Shown: positions 14,271 to 21,197, numbered from the stretch's first letter. The stretch is DNA of 28,214 nt from Acidobacteriota bacterium (GCA_021799405.1 JAJZAL010000041.1:1-28214), one strand, 5' to 3'. Numbers and translations: made by a program. Notes: a model not told the origin generated them from the letters alone.

Positions 14271-14540
14271 TCACCCCAGAAAACGATGGAAATCCGCCAG
14301 CAGCGCGCGTGTGTAGTTCGCCATGCGGCCGAGAAACCACGGCATGCCCGCCAGCAGAATCAGAGCGATGGCCGCGAGCCGCGGCACCGCGGTCAGCGAC
14401 TGCTCCTGCAGGCTGGTCAGGGTCTGAATCAGGCTCAGCACGAAGCTGATGAGCACCGTTGCAATCAGCAGCGGCGCGGCCAGAATCATCGCCTCCTTCA
14501 TCAACTGGCGCAGCAGTTCGGCAACCAGGTCGGGCGTCAT
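14271..14540 (-). CDS. fliQ: Flagellar export gate protein FliQ
   Basis: The 89-residue protein has the normal FliQ length and two membrane helices: an N-terminal one around MILAAPLLIATVLISFVLSL, then the conserved IQTLTSLQEQSLTAVPRLAA turn, and a second helix ALILLAGMPWFLGRMANYTR. FliQ subunits surround the FliP ring in the export gate. GAGGAG lies about 6 nt before the ATG, just beyond the fliP stop. It is followed by an 85-nt gap with heptamer repeats before fliR. Confidence 0.95.
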   Translation of the reverse strand: MTPDLVAELLRQLMKEAMILAAPLLIATVLISFVLSLIQTLTSLQEQSLTAVPRLAAIALILLAGMPWFLGRMANYTRALLADFHRFLG

Positions 14541-14550
14541 CCTTGTCTCC

Positions 14551-15258
14551 TCAAAAACTCTTCAACAGCGAACGGGCCAACAGGTTCCAGCCATCCACCA
14601 TCACAAACAGCAAAATCTTCAAGGGCGTCGAAACCACCACCGGTGGCAGTTGGAACATGCCAATCGAGGTCGTGATTGAAGCCGTCACCATGTCGATCAA
14701 CAGGAACGGAAGAAAAAGTACCGCGCCAATGGCAAAGCCGGCCTTCAACTCCGAGAGGATGTAGGCCGGCACCACCACGCGCATGGGCAGATCGTCCGGA
14801 GTATTTGGCCGGGGAACCTGCCCGGCCGCCGTAAACAATGCGAGATCCTTCTCGCGCGCATACTTCAGCAGGAAATGCTTGACCGGCTGCGCGCCGCGAT
14901 CGATGGCCTCCATGCCGGTAATCTGCCCGGCGCGGTAGGGCTCGACGGCCTGCTGGTCCACCTGGTTCAGCACCGGCGCCATCAGAAACCATGTCATCAT
15001 CAGGGCCAGCCCCATCAGCGTGGGATTCGAAGGCGCTGTCTGCGTGCCTAGCGCCTGGCGCAAGAAGTGAAAGACCACCAGCAGCCGCACCAGCGGCGTC
15101 ATCGCCATCAGAATCGCCGGCAGCAAGGTAATCAGCGTGAGAACAAAGAGGATCGTCCACGGCGTCGAATCCGAAGGATGGAAGCGGGCATTCAGGTCGG
15201 GCAACAGAGGCGCGGGAGACACAATCCCCGCGGCCCGCACCGCCCATGCGCCTACCAT
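14551..15258 (-). CDS. fliP: Flagellar export gate protein FliP
   Basis: FliP forms the core ring of the export gate. The 235-residue protein has the family blocks LFVLTLITLLPAILMAMTPL, RLLVVFHFLRQALGTQTAPS, NPTLMGLALMMTWFLMAPVL, and a C-terminal half with VVPAYILSELKAGFAIGAVL and DMVTASITTSIGMFQLPPVV. Length is slightly short because the N-terminal signal region is brief. The ATG at 15258 overlaps the fliO end by 7 nt, with GAGG 5 nt upstream, showing tight coupling to fliO. Confidence 0.97.
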   Translation of the reverse strand: MVGAWAVRAAGIVSPAPLLPDLNARFHPSDSTPWTILFVLTLITLLPAILMAMTPLVRLLVVFHFLRQALGTQTAPSNPTLMGLALMMTWFLMAPVLNQVDQQAVEPYRAGQITGMEAIDRGAQPVKHFLLKYAREKDLALFTAAGQVPRPNTPDDLPMRVVVPAYILSELKAGFAIGAVLFLPFLLIDMVTASITTSIGMFQLPPVVVSTPLKILLFVMVDGWNLLARSLLKSF

Positions 15259-15527
15259 GAGACCCTCGAAAACCGCGGCGCTGGACGCGCTCCGCCGTCG
15301 AGCGGATAGAACGCCGGACCGCCTTCGGCCGAAGTTGCCACCAGAAACCGGCGCCCTTCCGCCTCCACCAGCGCCAGCGTCTGCCGCGGCGCCAGCGTAA
15401 TCCGGTCCACGAGCGCCAGCCTGGGCCGCACACGCTCAGTTCGCCGCCGCCCGATCCGCGCCAGCAACCAGCCTGCCAGCCCCGCCACCGGTTCCTGCGC
15501 CTTCTTCCCTCTGCTCGTCTGCCTCAT
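15252..15527 (-). CDS. fliO: FliO-like export protein lacking a clear membrane helix
   Basis: This 91-residue protein lies exactly where fliO is expected, before fliP and overlapping it. Its core RITLAPRQTLALVEAEGRRF followed by LVATSAEGGPAFYPL fits the small beta-rich cytoplasmic domain of FliO, which assists FliP assembly. Typical FliO has an N-terminal transmembrane helix. Here the only hydrophobic stretch is the short VAGLAGWLLARIG, and no in-frame upstream extension provides one. GGAG directly abuts the ATG at 15527, so the start is weakly supported. The identification is mainly positional plus domain pattern. Confidence 0.65.
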   Translation of the reverse strand: MRQTSRGKKAQEPVAGLAGWLLARIGRRRTERVRPRLALVDRITLAPRQTLALVEAEGRRFLVATSAEGGPAFYPLDGGARPAPRFSRVSW

Positions 15528-15571
15528 CTCCGCTTCGTCTCTCGTTTCCGCTTCTTCAACTCCGCCCGCGC

Positions 15572-15991
15572 TCAGGCCAGGCGAGTGACCCGCACCGCCA
15601 ATTGCGTATCAATCACCTCAAACTCGCTCCAGGCCAGCTGTACCTCTCCTGAAGCCAGCGGCAGATCGTCCCCGTTGCTCCACTGCGACTCGATCACCTG
15701 CCCTGCCTCCAGTGCCAGCAGATTGCGCACGCGAAAACCCCGCACCGGGATGGCGACATCCAGTTGCACCGGAAGCCGCGCCACCGGTCCGCCGAAGCGC
15801 ATCGGGCCGGCTTCTTCTTCCTGCTGTGGAGCCGACACCAGCGCCTGCGCGCAGGCAACCTCGTCCTCCGCGGCAGTTCCCGGCTTGCGCGTCTCGACGG
15901 CCGCCGGCAATGGATGTGCTGTAGCCATTTGCCGTGAATCTCTGCAGAAGAGTGGCCAGAAATAGGTCAGAACAGATTGGAAAACGCTCAT
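15572..15991 (-). CDS. FliN-like SpoA-domain protein, first gene of the flagellar block
   Basis: The C-terminal 70 residues form a SpoA domain: VARLPVQLDVAIPVRGFRVR, NLLALEAGQVIESQWSNGDD, LPLASGEVQLAWSEFEVIDT, QLAVRVTRLA. This is the FliN/FliM fold used in the C-ring. The first 60 residues are a variable, acidic, probably disordered segment. The gene occupies the usual fliN position just before fliO, while a second and longer FliN follows fliM at 7389-8123. ATG 15991 (139 residues, weak GGA upstream) or ATG 15928 (118 residues) are both possible starts; the first adds a hydrophobic segment SVFQSVLTYFWPLFC, which would be odd in a cytoplasmic ring protein. It opens a strand run divergent from pdxS. 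Confidence 0.7.
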   Translation of the reverse strand: MSVFQSVLTYFWPLFCRDSRQMATAHPLPAAVETRKPGTAAEDEVACAQALVSAPQQEEEAGPMRFGGPVARLPVQLDVAIPVRGFRVRNLLALEAGQVIESQWSNGDDLPLASGEVQLAWSEFEVIDTQLAVRVTRLA

Positions 15992-16145
15992 GAAAGTCCG
16001 CTGGGTTTGCGCGCGGCTTCAACAAGCAGTTCCAGACAGCGAACCTTTCACGTCGCATCGCTGCTAAACTGGAGGGTGAGATAAATGTGCGGGTTTTCGG
16101 ATTCCAGTGTGCCCGGAAACCGCCTTGAATCGAGGTCGAGGAACC
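15992..16145. promoter_or_regulatory. Divergent intergenic region between the flagellar block and pdxS
   Basis: These 154 nt separate the first flagellar gene (minus) from pdxS (plus), so promoters for both are expected here. I see no convincing -35/-10 pair, no sigma-28 or sigma-54 motif and no clear palindrome by eye. The GAGGTCGAGG at the right end is the pdxS ribosome-binding region. Confidence 0.4.
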
Positions 16146-17099
16146 ATGCCGGAAGAGAACGGAAACAAGAGCTTCAGCGGAACCAGTCTGCGCCTGAAAG
16201 TGGGCCTGGCGGAGATGCTTAAGGGCGGCGTCATCATGGACGTGATGAACGTGGAGCAGGCCCGGATTGCCGAGGAGGCGGGCGCCGCTTCGGTCATGGC
16301 GCTCGAGCGCGTGCCGGCCATGATCCGTGCCGAAGGCGGCGTGGCCCGGATGGCCAAGCCCGGTCTGATCAAGCAGATCATGCAGGCGGTCTCTATTCCG
16401 GTCATGGCCAAGGCCCGGATCGGCCACTTTGCCGAGGCGCAGATTTTGCAGGAGATCGGTGTGGACTTCATCGACGAGAGCGAGGTCCTCACGCCCGCCG
16501 ACGAGGCTCACCACATCGACAAACATGCCTTCACGACGCCCTTTGTCTGCGGCGCGCGCAACCTGGGCGAAGCTCTCCGGCGGATCGCCGAAGGCGCGGC
16601 GATGATCCGCACCAAGGGCGAGGCCGGCACCGGCGACGTCGTCCACGCCGTGCAGCACATGCGGCAGATCACGCGCGAGATGCGCCAGCTCACGGTGCTG
16701 ACCGAGCAGGAGTTATACGCGGCCGCCAAGGAACTGCAGGCACCCTATGAGCTGGTTCACATGGTGGCGCAGACGGGCAAACTGCCCGTGCCCAACTTCT
16801 CCGCCGGGGGTATTGCCACGCCCGCCGACGCCGCGCTGATGATGCAACTGGGCGCGGAAGCCATCTTTGTCGGCTCGGGAATCTTCATGAAAGAGCGCGC
16901 CACTCCACTTGACGTCGAGAAATCGCCGCAGGAGCGCGAAGAAGCTGTCTCACGCGCCAAAGCGATCGTAATGGCCACGACCCACTACAACGACCCCAAG
17001 GTTCTGGCGGAGGTCAGCGAACAGGTAACCGGCACCATGAAGGGCCTGGCGGCGGCAGCCATCGAGGAGTCGCAGCTCCTGCAGACGCGTGGCTGGTAA
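16146..17099 (+). CDS. pdxS: Pyridoxal 5'-phosphate synthase subunit PdxS
   Basis: PdxS makes pyridoxal 5'-phosphate from ribose 5-phosphate, glyceraldehyde 3-phosphate and ammonia supplied by PdxT. The 317-residue protein is a (beta/alpha)8 barrel. Key residues are in place: D32 ([13 protein letters not shown]), K89 (VMAKARIGH) and K157 ([11 protein letters not shown]), matching Asp24, Lys81 and Lys149 of Bacillus PdxS with an even offset of 8. The phosphate loop [20 protein letters not shown] and the GSGIF segment are intact. The ATG at 16146 has GAGG 4 nt upstream; the frame opens at 16107 but that ATG lacks such a site. The C-terminus is longer than the core and ends QLLQTRGW. Its partner gene pdxT lies 1.26 kb downstream beyond a toxin-antitoxin pair. 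Confidence 0.98.
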   Translation: MPEENGNKSFSGTSLRLKVGLAEMLKGGVIMDVMNVEQARIAEEAGAASVMALERVPAMIRAEGGVARMAKPGLIKQIMQAVSIPVMAKARIGHFAEAQILQEIGVDFIDESEVLTPADEAHHIDKHAFTTPFVCGARNLGEALRRIAEGAAMIRTKGEAGTGDVVHAVQHMRQITREMRQLTVLTEQELYAAAKELQAPYELVHMVAQTGKLPVPNFSAGGIATPADAALMMQLGAEAIFVGSGIFMKERATPLDVEKSPQEREEAVSRAKAIVMATTHYNDPKVLAEVSEQVTGTMKGLAAAAIEESQLLQTRGW

Positions 17100-17629
17100 C
17101 ACCAGCGCGAGGCGAGCGCGAGGAACTGTCATGAATACCCATAAAGGTTTATGACTTCTGAAGAGGATTCGCATCGGTGGTTGTGCGAAGACTGCGTGGC
17201 TGCAGGCACGGTCGTGGACCGGCACGAGGCAAGCGCAGTCGCATCGGCCTTACATGTCGCTGAGAAGCCCGATGCGAGCGGGGTCTTATAACAGGCGCGG
17301 CTTCGGACGTGCCAATAACGCCTTTGAATACAGAGGCGGGCCTTTAGTCGTGGAGGGATGTTTTTGGCAAATTTCATCCCTTGCATAGAGTTCTTCAGCA
17401 GCATGTTTGGCTTCGTTCCCGGAGTCATTTCCCCGCCAATCAAGAAGTTGCTCGGCCCGATGCCGCCGCCGCGAAGAAGTCGCCGTACGAACGCTGTGAG
17501 AATTGGCGGAATTTACACTCCTGGCGCTAATCCCCCCGTCAACAGCGACTAAATCACACAAATATCTATCGATTTCAGCCGGATGAAACGGCGCCTGATC
17601 TCTCCCGGGATGAGTGAAGGCAAGAGAAG
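17100..17629. other. Poorly coding stretch between pdxS and the toxin-antitoxin pair
   Basis: About 530 nt without a convincing gene. Open frames of 64 residues (17358-17552, plus), 104 residues (17129-17443, minus) and 118 residues (17286-17642, minus) overlap each other and show no recognisable family, no good Shine-Dalgarno and no clean codon bias. Base composition looks less GC-rich than the flanking genes. No tRNA or obvious terminator is visible. It may be decayed DNA that arrived with the toxin-antitoxin cassette. Confidence 0.4.
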
Positions 17630-17659
17630 TGGACATGGTCATCTAACTAGTGATATGAC
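17630..17659 (+). promoter_or_regulatory. Candidate promoter with overlapping palindromic operator of the toxin-antitoxin operon
   Basis: TGGACA (17630-17635), 18 nt, TATGAC (17654-17659) resembles a sigma-70 promoter. Overlapping it, 17638-17659 is a 22-bp near-palindrome with half-sites GTCATCTAACT and AGTGATATGAC, matching at 9 of 11 positions when one is reverse-complemented. Antitoxins of Phd/VapB type commonly repress their own operon through such sites. The predicted start of transcription would leave a leader of only about 10 nt before the ATG, so the promoter part is less certain than the palindrome. Confidence 0.5.
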
Positions 17660-17675
17660 TATTTGGAAGGTACTT

Positions 17676-17930
17676 ATGAGCTGGCCTGTCTATTCCGCCA
17701 AAGCCCGCTTCAGTGAACTTCTCGACGCCGCAGTCAAAGACGGCCCTCAGATTGTGACCCGGCGCGGGGTCGAGACGGCCGTGCTGGTTCCCATCGACGA
17801 GTGGCAGAGACTGACTGAAGAATCCAGACCATCCATTAAAGACGTTCTTCTCGATCCCAACGGCCCGCGTGACCTCTTTGTGCCACCTCGGCGCAGACTG
17901 CGCCTTCGCGCCTGGAAACCGGAGGGCTAA
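17676..17930 (+). CDS. Phd/YefM-type antitoxin of a VapC toxin
   Basis: The 84-residue protein has the Phd/YefM N-terminal DNA-binding fold: WPVYSAKARFSELLDAAVKD, then GPQIVTRRGVETAVLVPIDE and WQRL. The C-terminal part (from about 48) is basic and Pro/Arg-rich and would wrap the toxin. It should neutralise the PIN-domain toxin encoded 5 nt downstream and repress the operon. The open frame extends upstream to 17583, but the ATG at 17676 is chosen because GGAAGG lies about 5 nt before it and the domain begins at this point. A near-palindrome lies immediately upstream. The pair is inserted between pdxS and pdxT. Confidence 0.88.
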   Translation: MSWPVYSAKARFSELLDAAVKDGPQIVTRRGVETAVLVPIDEWQRLTEESRPSIKDVLLDPNGPRDLFVPPRRRLRLRAWKPEG

Positions 17931-17935
17931 GCGCC

Positions 17936-18358
17936 GTGTTCCTGCTCGACACCAACGTGGTTTCGGAATTACGAAAAGCCAAGCCCCACGGCGCCGTCCT
18001 CGCCTGGTTTGATTCTGTTTCCGCCCGCGATATTTCCATTCCTGCCGTCGTGATCGGAGAGATTCAGGAAGGCGCCGAAATCACACGGAAACAGAACCCG
18101 TCAAAGGCGGTGGAAATCGAAGCCTGGCTGGAAAAGGTAATGGCCACCTTTGCTGTTGTGCCGATGGACGGAATGACGTTTCGAGAGTGGGCGAGGCTGA
18201 TGGCGGGCAAATCCGACGATTTGAGTGGCGACGCCATGATTGCCGCCACGGCTCGAGTGCGGCGCCTCATCGTGGCGACTCGCAATGTTAGAGACTTCAA
18301 AAGCTTTGGTGTAAATATCTTGAATCCTTTCGTTTCCACCAGACGGGAGCAGCGTTGA
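17936..18358 (+). CDS. vapC: VapC/FitB-type PIN-domain ribonuclease toxin
   Basis: This 140-residue PIN-domain protein has the acidic active site of VapC RNases: D5 (FLLDTNVVSELRK), E42 (VVIGEIQEG), D99 (LSGDAMIAATA), with N117 and D120 in ATRNVRDF. VapC toxins cut specific RNAs, typically tRNA or the 23S sarcin-ricin loop, when the antitoxin is degraded. The FLLDTNVVSE start and TRNVRDF end fit the FitB-like subgroup. The start is GTG, 5 nt after the antitoxin stop, with GGAGG about 10 nt upstream. Its stop TGA overlaps the TTG start of pdxT, so toxin and pdxT translation are linked. All catalytic residues are intact, so it is likely active. Confidence 0.92.
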   Translation: MFLLDTNVVSELRKAKPHGAVLAWFDSVSARDISIPAVVIGEIQEGAEITRKQNPSKAVEIEAWLEKVMATFAVVPMDGMTFREWARLMAGKSDDLSGDAMIAATARVRRLIVATRNVRDFKSFGVNILNPFVSTRREQR

Positions 18359-18984
18359 CCAAGCTGGACACACCCCGCATTGGCGTGCTGGCCATTCAAG
18401 GCGACTATGCAGCCCACGCCACCGCCTTGGCCGAAGCGGGAGCAGAGCCCTGCGAAGTCCGCAAGCCTGAGCAGCTCGCAGAGCTGGACGGGCTTGTGCT
18501 TCCCGGCGGCGAATCCACGACCATGCTGAAGTTTCTGGACAAGCACCATTTCTTTCTGGCGTTGAAGGAGTTCTGTGGGCGGCGGCCGGTCTTCGGCACC
18601 TGTGCGGGCTCCATTCTGCTGGCCCGCGAGGTTCGCAACCCGGCACAGCGAAGCCTGGGTATTCTGGACGCCGTGGTCGAACGCAACGCTTACGGGCGCC
18701 AGATCGACTCTTCGATCCTGACCGCTGAAACCCTGCTTCCCGGCGGCCCGCTGGAGATGGTTTTCATCCGCGCCCCGCGGATTGCGGAAACCGGCGCCGA
18801 TGTAGAGGTCATGGCCCGGCGCGATAGCTTCCCGACGCTGGTGCGGCAGGGCTCGGTCATGGCGGCCACTTTTCATCCCGAACTCTCCGCCGACCGGCGG
18901 GTTCACCGCTTTTTTGTTGAGATTGTGAGAGCATCGCGGGCTCAATCGAAAGCTGCGCAAGCGGGCGCCACCATTTCAATTTGA
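18355..18984 (+). CDS. pdxT: Pyridoxal 5'-phosphate synthase glutaminase subunit PdxT
   Basis: PdxT releases ammonia from glutamine and channels it to PdxS. The 209-residue protein is a class I glutamine amidotransferase. It has IGVLAIQGDYAAHATAL at the start, the oxyanion segment LPGGESTTM at 49-57, nucleophile C83 (FGTCAGSILLA), and the catalytic pair H174-E176 (ATFHPELSAD). The start is TTG at 18355 with GGGAG 5 nt upstream; it overlaps the vapC stop by 4 nt. In most genomes pdxT directly follows pdxS, but here a toxin-antitoxin pair intervenes, so pdxT expression probably depends on read-through across it or on the cassette's own promoter. Confidence 0.97.
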   Translation: MTKLDTPRIGVLAIQGDYAAHATALAEAGAEPCEVRKPEQLAELDGLVLPGGESTTMLKFLDKHHFFLALKEFCGRRPVFGTCAGSILLAREVRNPAQRSLGILDAVVERNAYGRQIDSSILTAETLLPGGPLEMVFIRAPRIAETGADVEVMARRDSFPTLVRQGSVMAATFHPELSADRRVHRFFVEIVRASRAQSKAAQAGATISI

Positions 18985-19083
18985 TCGCATCAAACAATCT
19001 GTTCCGCTATCTATGCTGTCTCTCATAATTCGGGATGCGTCCAAGCTCAAGTTGGAGTAACCTCATCTTCAAAAGGGTGCTCT

Positions 19084-19848
19084 ATGCCTTCCATCTTTTC
19101 TGCCATCCCCGCGGAGATAGAACGGAAAGCGCCTGGTACCGGCGGCAAGCCGCCTGTTGACCGGCGCCCGACCGGTGGTGGTGGAGGCGGGGGCGACGAC
19201 AACTGGAAAAATCAGCCCCGTGGCCCGCGGGAAAATCTCTACCGTGTACGCACCTTTGTCCTTTGCGCCCTGGCAGGCGACATGATGTTCTTTGTGGCGC
19301 TGGTCGTCATGTTCTACGCACGCCAGGTCGATACGCACATGGACCCTCGCACTCTGCGCCAGATTGGTGACTGGCACCCGATCCTGCTGCCGCCCATCCT
19401 CTACTTGAACACCGCCATTCTTCTGCTCAGCACTCTAACCATGGAATTTGCCCGCCAGAGCATCTTCCACGAGATCGACGTGCTGGAGGAGTGGCTGGGA
19501 CTGGGACGCCCGGCCCTGCGCCGCGCACGGCCCTGGCTGGCCGCGACCCTGGCGTTGGGGCTTCTCTTTCTCGCGGGACAGGGACTCGCATGGAAACAGT
19601 TAACCGAACAGGGGTTTGCATTTGACCGCTGGGCTACCCCGGCCAGCTACTTCTTTTATGTCATCACCGGTTTGCACGCGGCACATCTGCTTTTCGGCGT
19701 GTTGGCGCTCCTGGTGTGCCTGGTTGCTCTCGGCTTGCTCAAGCAGGTTGGGCAACGACAGATCGCGGTTGACTCAACGGCCTGGTTCTGGCACTGCATG
19801 AGCCTGGCATGGCTGGTGCTGTTTGCCGTGCTGATCTACGGGCAGTAG
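19084..19848 (+). CDS. Heme-copper oxidase subunit III with glycine-rich N-terminal tail
   Basis: Subunit III of cytochrome c or quinol oxidase supports stability and proton uptake of the terminal oxidase. The 254-residue protein has five hydrophobic segments at about 56-78, 99-119, 150-169, 186-219 and 234-252, and the conserved motif FYVITGLHAAHLLFG (H198, H201). The first 50 residues are hydrophilic with seven consecutive glycines at 31-37, probably a flexible cytoplasmic tail. The five-helix form fits a CyoC or short CtaE type. No subunit I or II gene is nearby, so its partners are encoded elsewhere. AAAAGGG precedes the ATG. A weak CATAAT at 19024-19029 is the only promoter hint. Confidence 0.85.
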   Translation: MPSIFSAIPAEIERKAPGTGGKPPVDRRPTGGGGGGGDDNWKNQPRGPRENLYRVRTFVLCALAGDMMFFVALVVMFYARQVDTHMDPRTLRQIGDWHPILLPPILYLNTAILLLSTLTMEFARQSIFHEIDVLEEWLGLGRPALRRARPWLAATLALGLLFLAGQGLAWKQLTEQGFAFDRWATPASYFFYVITGLHAAHLLFGVLALLVCLVALGLLKQVGQRQIAVDSTAWFWHCMSLAWLVLFAVLIYGQ

Positions 19849-19943
19849 CAGGCAGTAGCGCATCCTATCGCAAATCCAAAATACTCATCTCTCGGAGGGG
19901 GGTGACCTTCGCGCTCGTGGTGATCCAGGACGCTCGTCCGGAA

Positions 19944-20258
19944 TCATGAAGCGGTTCGAAGTCCCAGCAGTGAACGGCAGCGCTCGCTGAAGGAGATGAC
20001 CTCGGGGCAGGCGTAATAGACTTCCCGATTGATCGCCATGAGCAATTGAATGGCCTGCAACCGCCCGTCGTCCAGCGAGAGCGGTCCGCCCTCATGCACA
20101 AGTTCATCCGTCAGGTATTCAATGGCGTGGCCAAGAACTTCAAGTGCGCACCCGGCCTCGGGAGTGATGCGCCTGCGCCGGTTTGAGCGTGCGGGCATCT
20201 CGCCTGCCGTCAAAAGCGGCGCCGCGATCGGGATTTCTGTTGAAGTCAATGTCGCCAT
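19944..20258 (-). CDS. Small protein of unknown function
   Basis: I do not recognise this 104-residue protein. It has a variable N-terminus with a basic patch (RSNRRRRITPEAG at about 25-37) and then a mostly helical, acidic core: CALEVLGHAIEYLTDELVHE, DDGRLQAIQLLMAINREVYY, ACPEVISFSERC. No membrane segment, signal peptide or catalytic motif is visible. The reading frame has good codon character, unlike its overlapping frames. AGG lies about 9 nt before the ATG, a weak ribosome site. It is convergent with the oxidase gene (95-nt gap) and divergent from nuo, and the CRP-type site at 20369-20384 lies about 110 nt upstream of it, so it could be a target of that site. Confidence 0.6.
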   Translation of the reverse strand: MATLTSTEIPIAAPLLTAGEMPARSNRRRRITPEAGCALEVLGHAIEYLTDELVHEGGPLSLDDGRLQAIQLLMAINREVYYACPEVISFSERCRSLLGLRTAS

Positions 20259-20368
20259 TTTCTTTTGCCTGAACTACTTTTCGGCGTTTTTCAACTAATC
20301 TTCAGATAACGAAGGTACTCTCTCTTTCGGGTGATGCGGGCAGTATCTCGTTCCAAAACGGGAACCGA

Positions 20369-20384
20369 TGTGACGGCGATCACA
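20369..20384. promoter_or_regulatory. Perfect CRP/FNR-family binding site
   Basis: TGTGACGGCGATCACA is an exact TGTGA-N6-TCACA palindrome, the consensus for CRP-type regulators. It lies about 110 nt upstream of the minus-strand small gene and about 310 nt upstream of the predicted nuo promoter. It is therefore better placed for the small gene, or for looping or an unseen promoter. The regulator itself is not in the window. Confidence 0.65.
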
Positions 20385-20679
20385 CCTGATGCTCCCTGTT
20401 CACATATTGGTATCGCTGCCCCGCACCATGACGTGCGTCCTGCACAGGCGACGGCGCCAGACAAAGCCGAATCGCGAAGAACAGGACCCTGTGGACGGCC
20501 AGGAGAATCATCCATTAACGCCGCGGCGCCCGAGTCTGTCTCAAGGCCCGGCGAGAGCGCATCGGCCGGATGTGCAATCCTTTACAGGAGTCTCCATCGC
20601 GGTGCGCCGGACCACCTCGTCTGGCGCTCGAATTGGGGTGGGCAGGCAACCTCTCGATGCTGGCTTGCACCTCACAACC

Positions 20680-20708
20680 TTGACGGGACGCGGCTGAAAA
20701 CCTAATCT
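20680..20708 (+). promoter_or_regulatory. Sigma-70-type promoter of the nuo operon
   Basis: TTGACG (20680-20685), a 17-nt spacer and TAATCT (20703-20708) give a good housekeeping promoter with optimal spacing. Transcription would start near 20715, leaving about a 50-nt leader before the TTG start of nuoA. It is the best match in the 508-nt upstream region. Confidence 0.6.
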
Positions 20709-20766
20709 CAAACCAGCAACCTTTTTCATCGGAGACGCTTGTTGAGCCGGTGGACCGGGAGCCATC

Positions 20767-21195
20767 TTGAGAGACCTATCTGGGCTGGGCGACATGATTC
20801 CTTATGATTGGCAGTATCTTCCCCTCCTGATGCAAATCCTTGCCGCATTTTTGCTTGGGGTAGGGATGATTACGGCTTCATGGTTCATTGGCCGGCATCG
20901 CAACAGCAAGACCAAACTGGCACCCTACGAGTGCGGCATCGAGGCGGTGGGCGATGCCCGCGGGCGCTTCAGCGTGCGCTTTTATCTGGTGGCCGTGCTG
21001 TTCATCCTGTTCGACGTGGAAGCGGTCTTCATGATGCCCTGGGCGGTGATCTACCGCAAGCTGCCCCAGATCACCGGCTCACGCCTCTTTGGCTTCTGGG
21101 AGATGCTTGTCTACCTGGGCTTCGTGGCGGTTGGCCTCTACTACATTGTGCGCAAAGGCATCCTGAACTGGAGTCAGGACAAGGCGGACCTCTGA
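20767..21195 (+). CDS. nuoA: NADH-quinone oxidoreductase subunit A
   Basis: NuoA is a small membrane subunit near the quinone-site loop of complex I. The protein has three hydrophobic segments (about 18-41, 71-91, 108-127) and the conserved LAPYECGIEAVGDARGRFSV and RFYLVAVLFILFDVEAVFMM PW blocks with their acidic residues. I chose TTG at 20767, giving 142 residues, because GGGAG lies 5 nt upstream. ATG at 20794 is possible but has a weaker site. The next gene, 2 nt downstream, is nuoC rather than nuoB, which is unusual because nuoB normally sits between them. Confidence 0.95.
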   Translation: MRDLSGLGDMIPYDWQYLPLLMQILAAFLLGVGMITASWFIGRHRNSKTKLAPYECGIEAVGDARGRFSVRFYLVAVLFILFDVEAVFMMPWAVIYRKLPQITGSRLFGFWEMLVYLGFVAVGLYYIVRKGILNWSQDKADL

Positions 21196-21197
21196 AC

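Larger units (their letters stand above)
20259..20766. other. 508-nt divergent region upstream of nuoA
   Basis: The region separates the small minus-strand gene from nuoA. Two plus-strand frames (20331-20705 and 20389-20697) overlap and have Arg/Pro/Ala-rich, non-family composition, so I do not call them genes. The stretch holds a CRP-type palindrome near its left side and a sigma-70-type promoter near nuoA (both listed separately). The 295 nt between these two elements show no other structure I can support. Confidence 0.5.

Noticed and set aside
14537..15433. 298-codon minus-strand frame overlapping fliP
   Set aside because: It is in another phase from fliP on the same strand and has Gly/Arg/Trp-rich shadow composition.
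15618..16658. 346-codon minus-strand open frame across pdxS and the SpoA gene
   Set aside because: It covers two real genes in the wrong frame and includes the divergent promoter region.
17100..17629. Search for a tRNA or attachment site that could explain the insertion
   Set aside because: No cloverleaf, no direct repeats flanking the cassette that I can identify by eye.
17286..17642. 118-codon minus-strand frame between pdxS and the toxin-antitoxin pair
   Set aside because: No family resemblance, no ribosome site, and it overlaps the candidate toxin-antitoxin promoter; treated as non-coding.
20387..20400. TGATGCTCCCTGTT, similar to two family A heptamer units
   Set aside because: Only about two units and no extended periodicity; could be chance.
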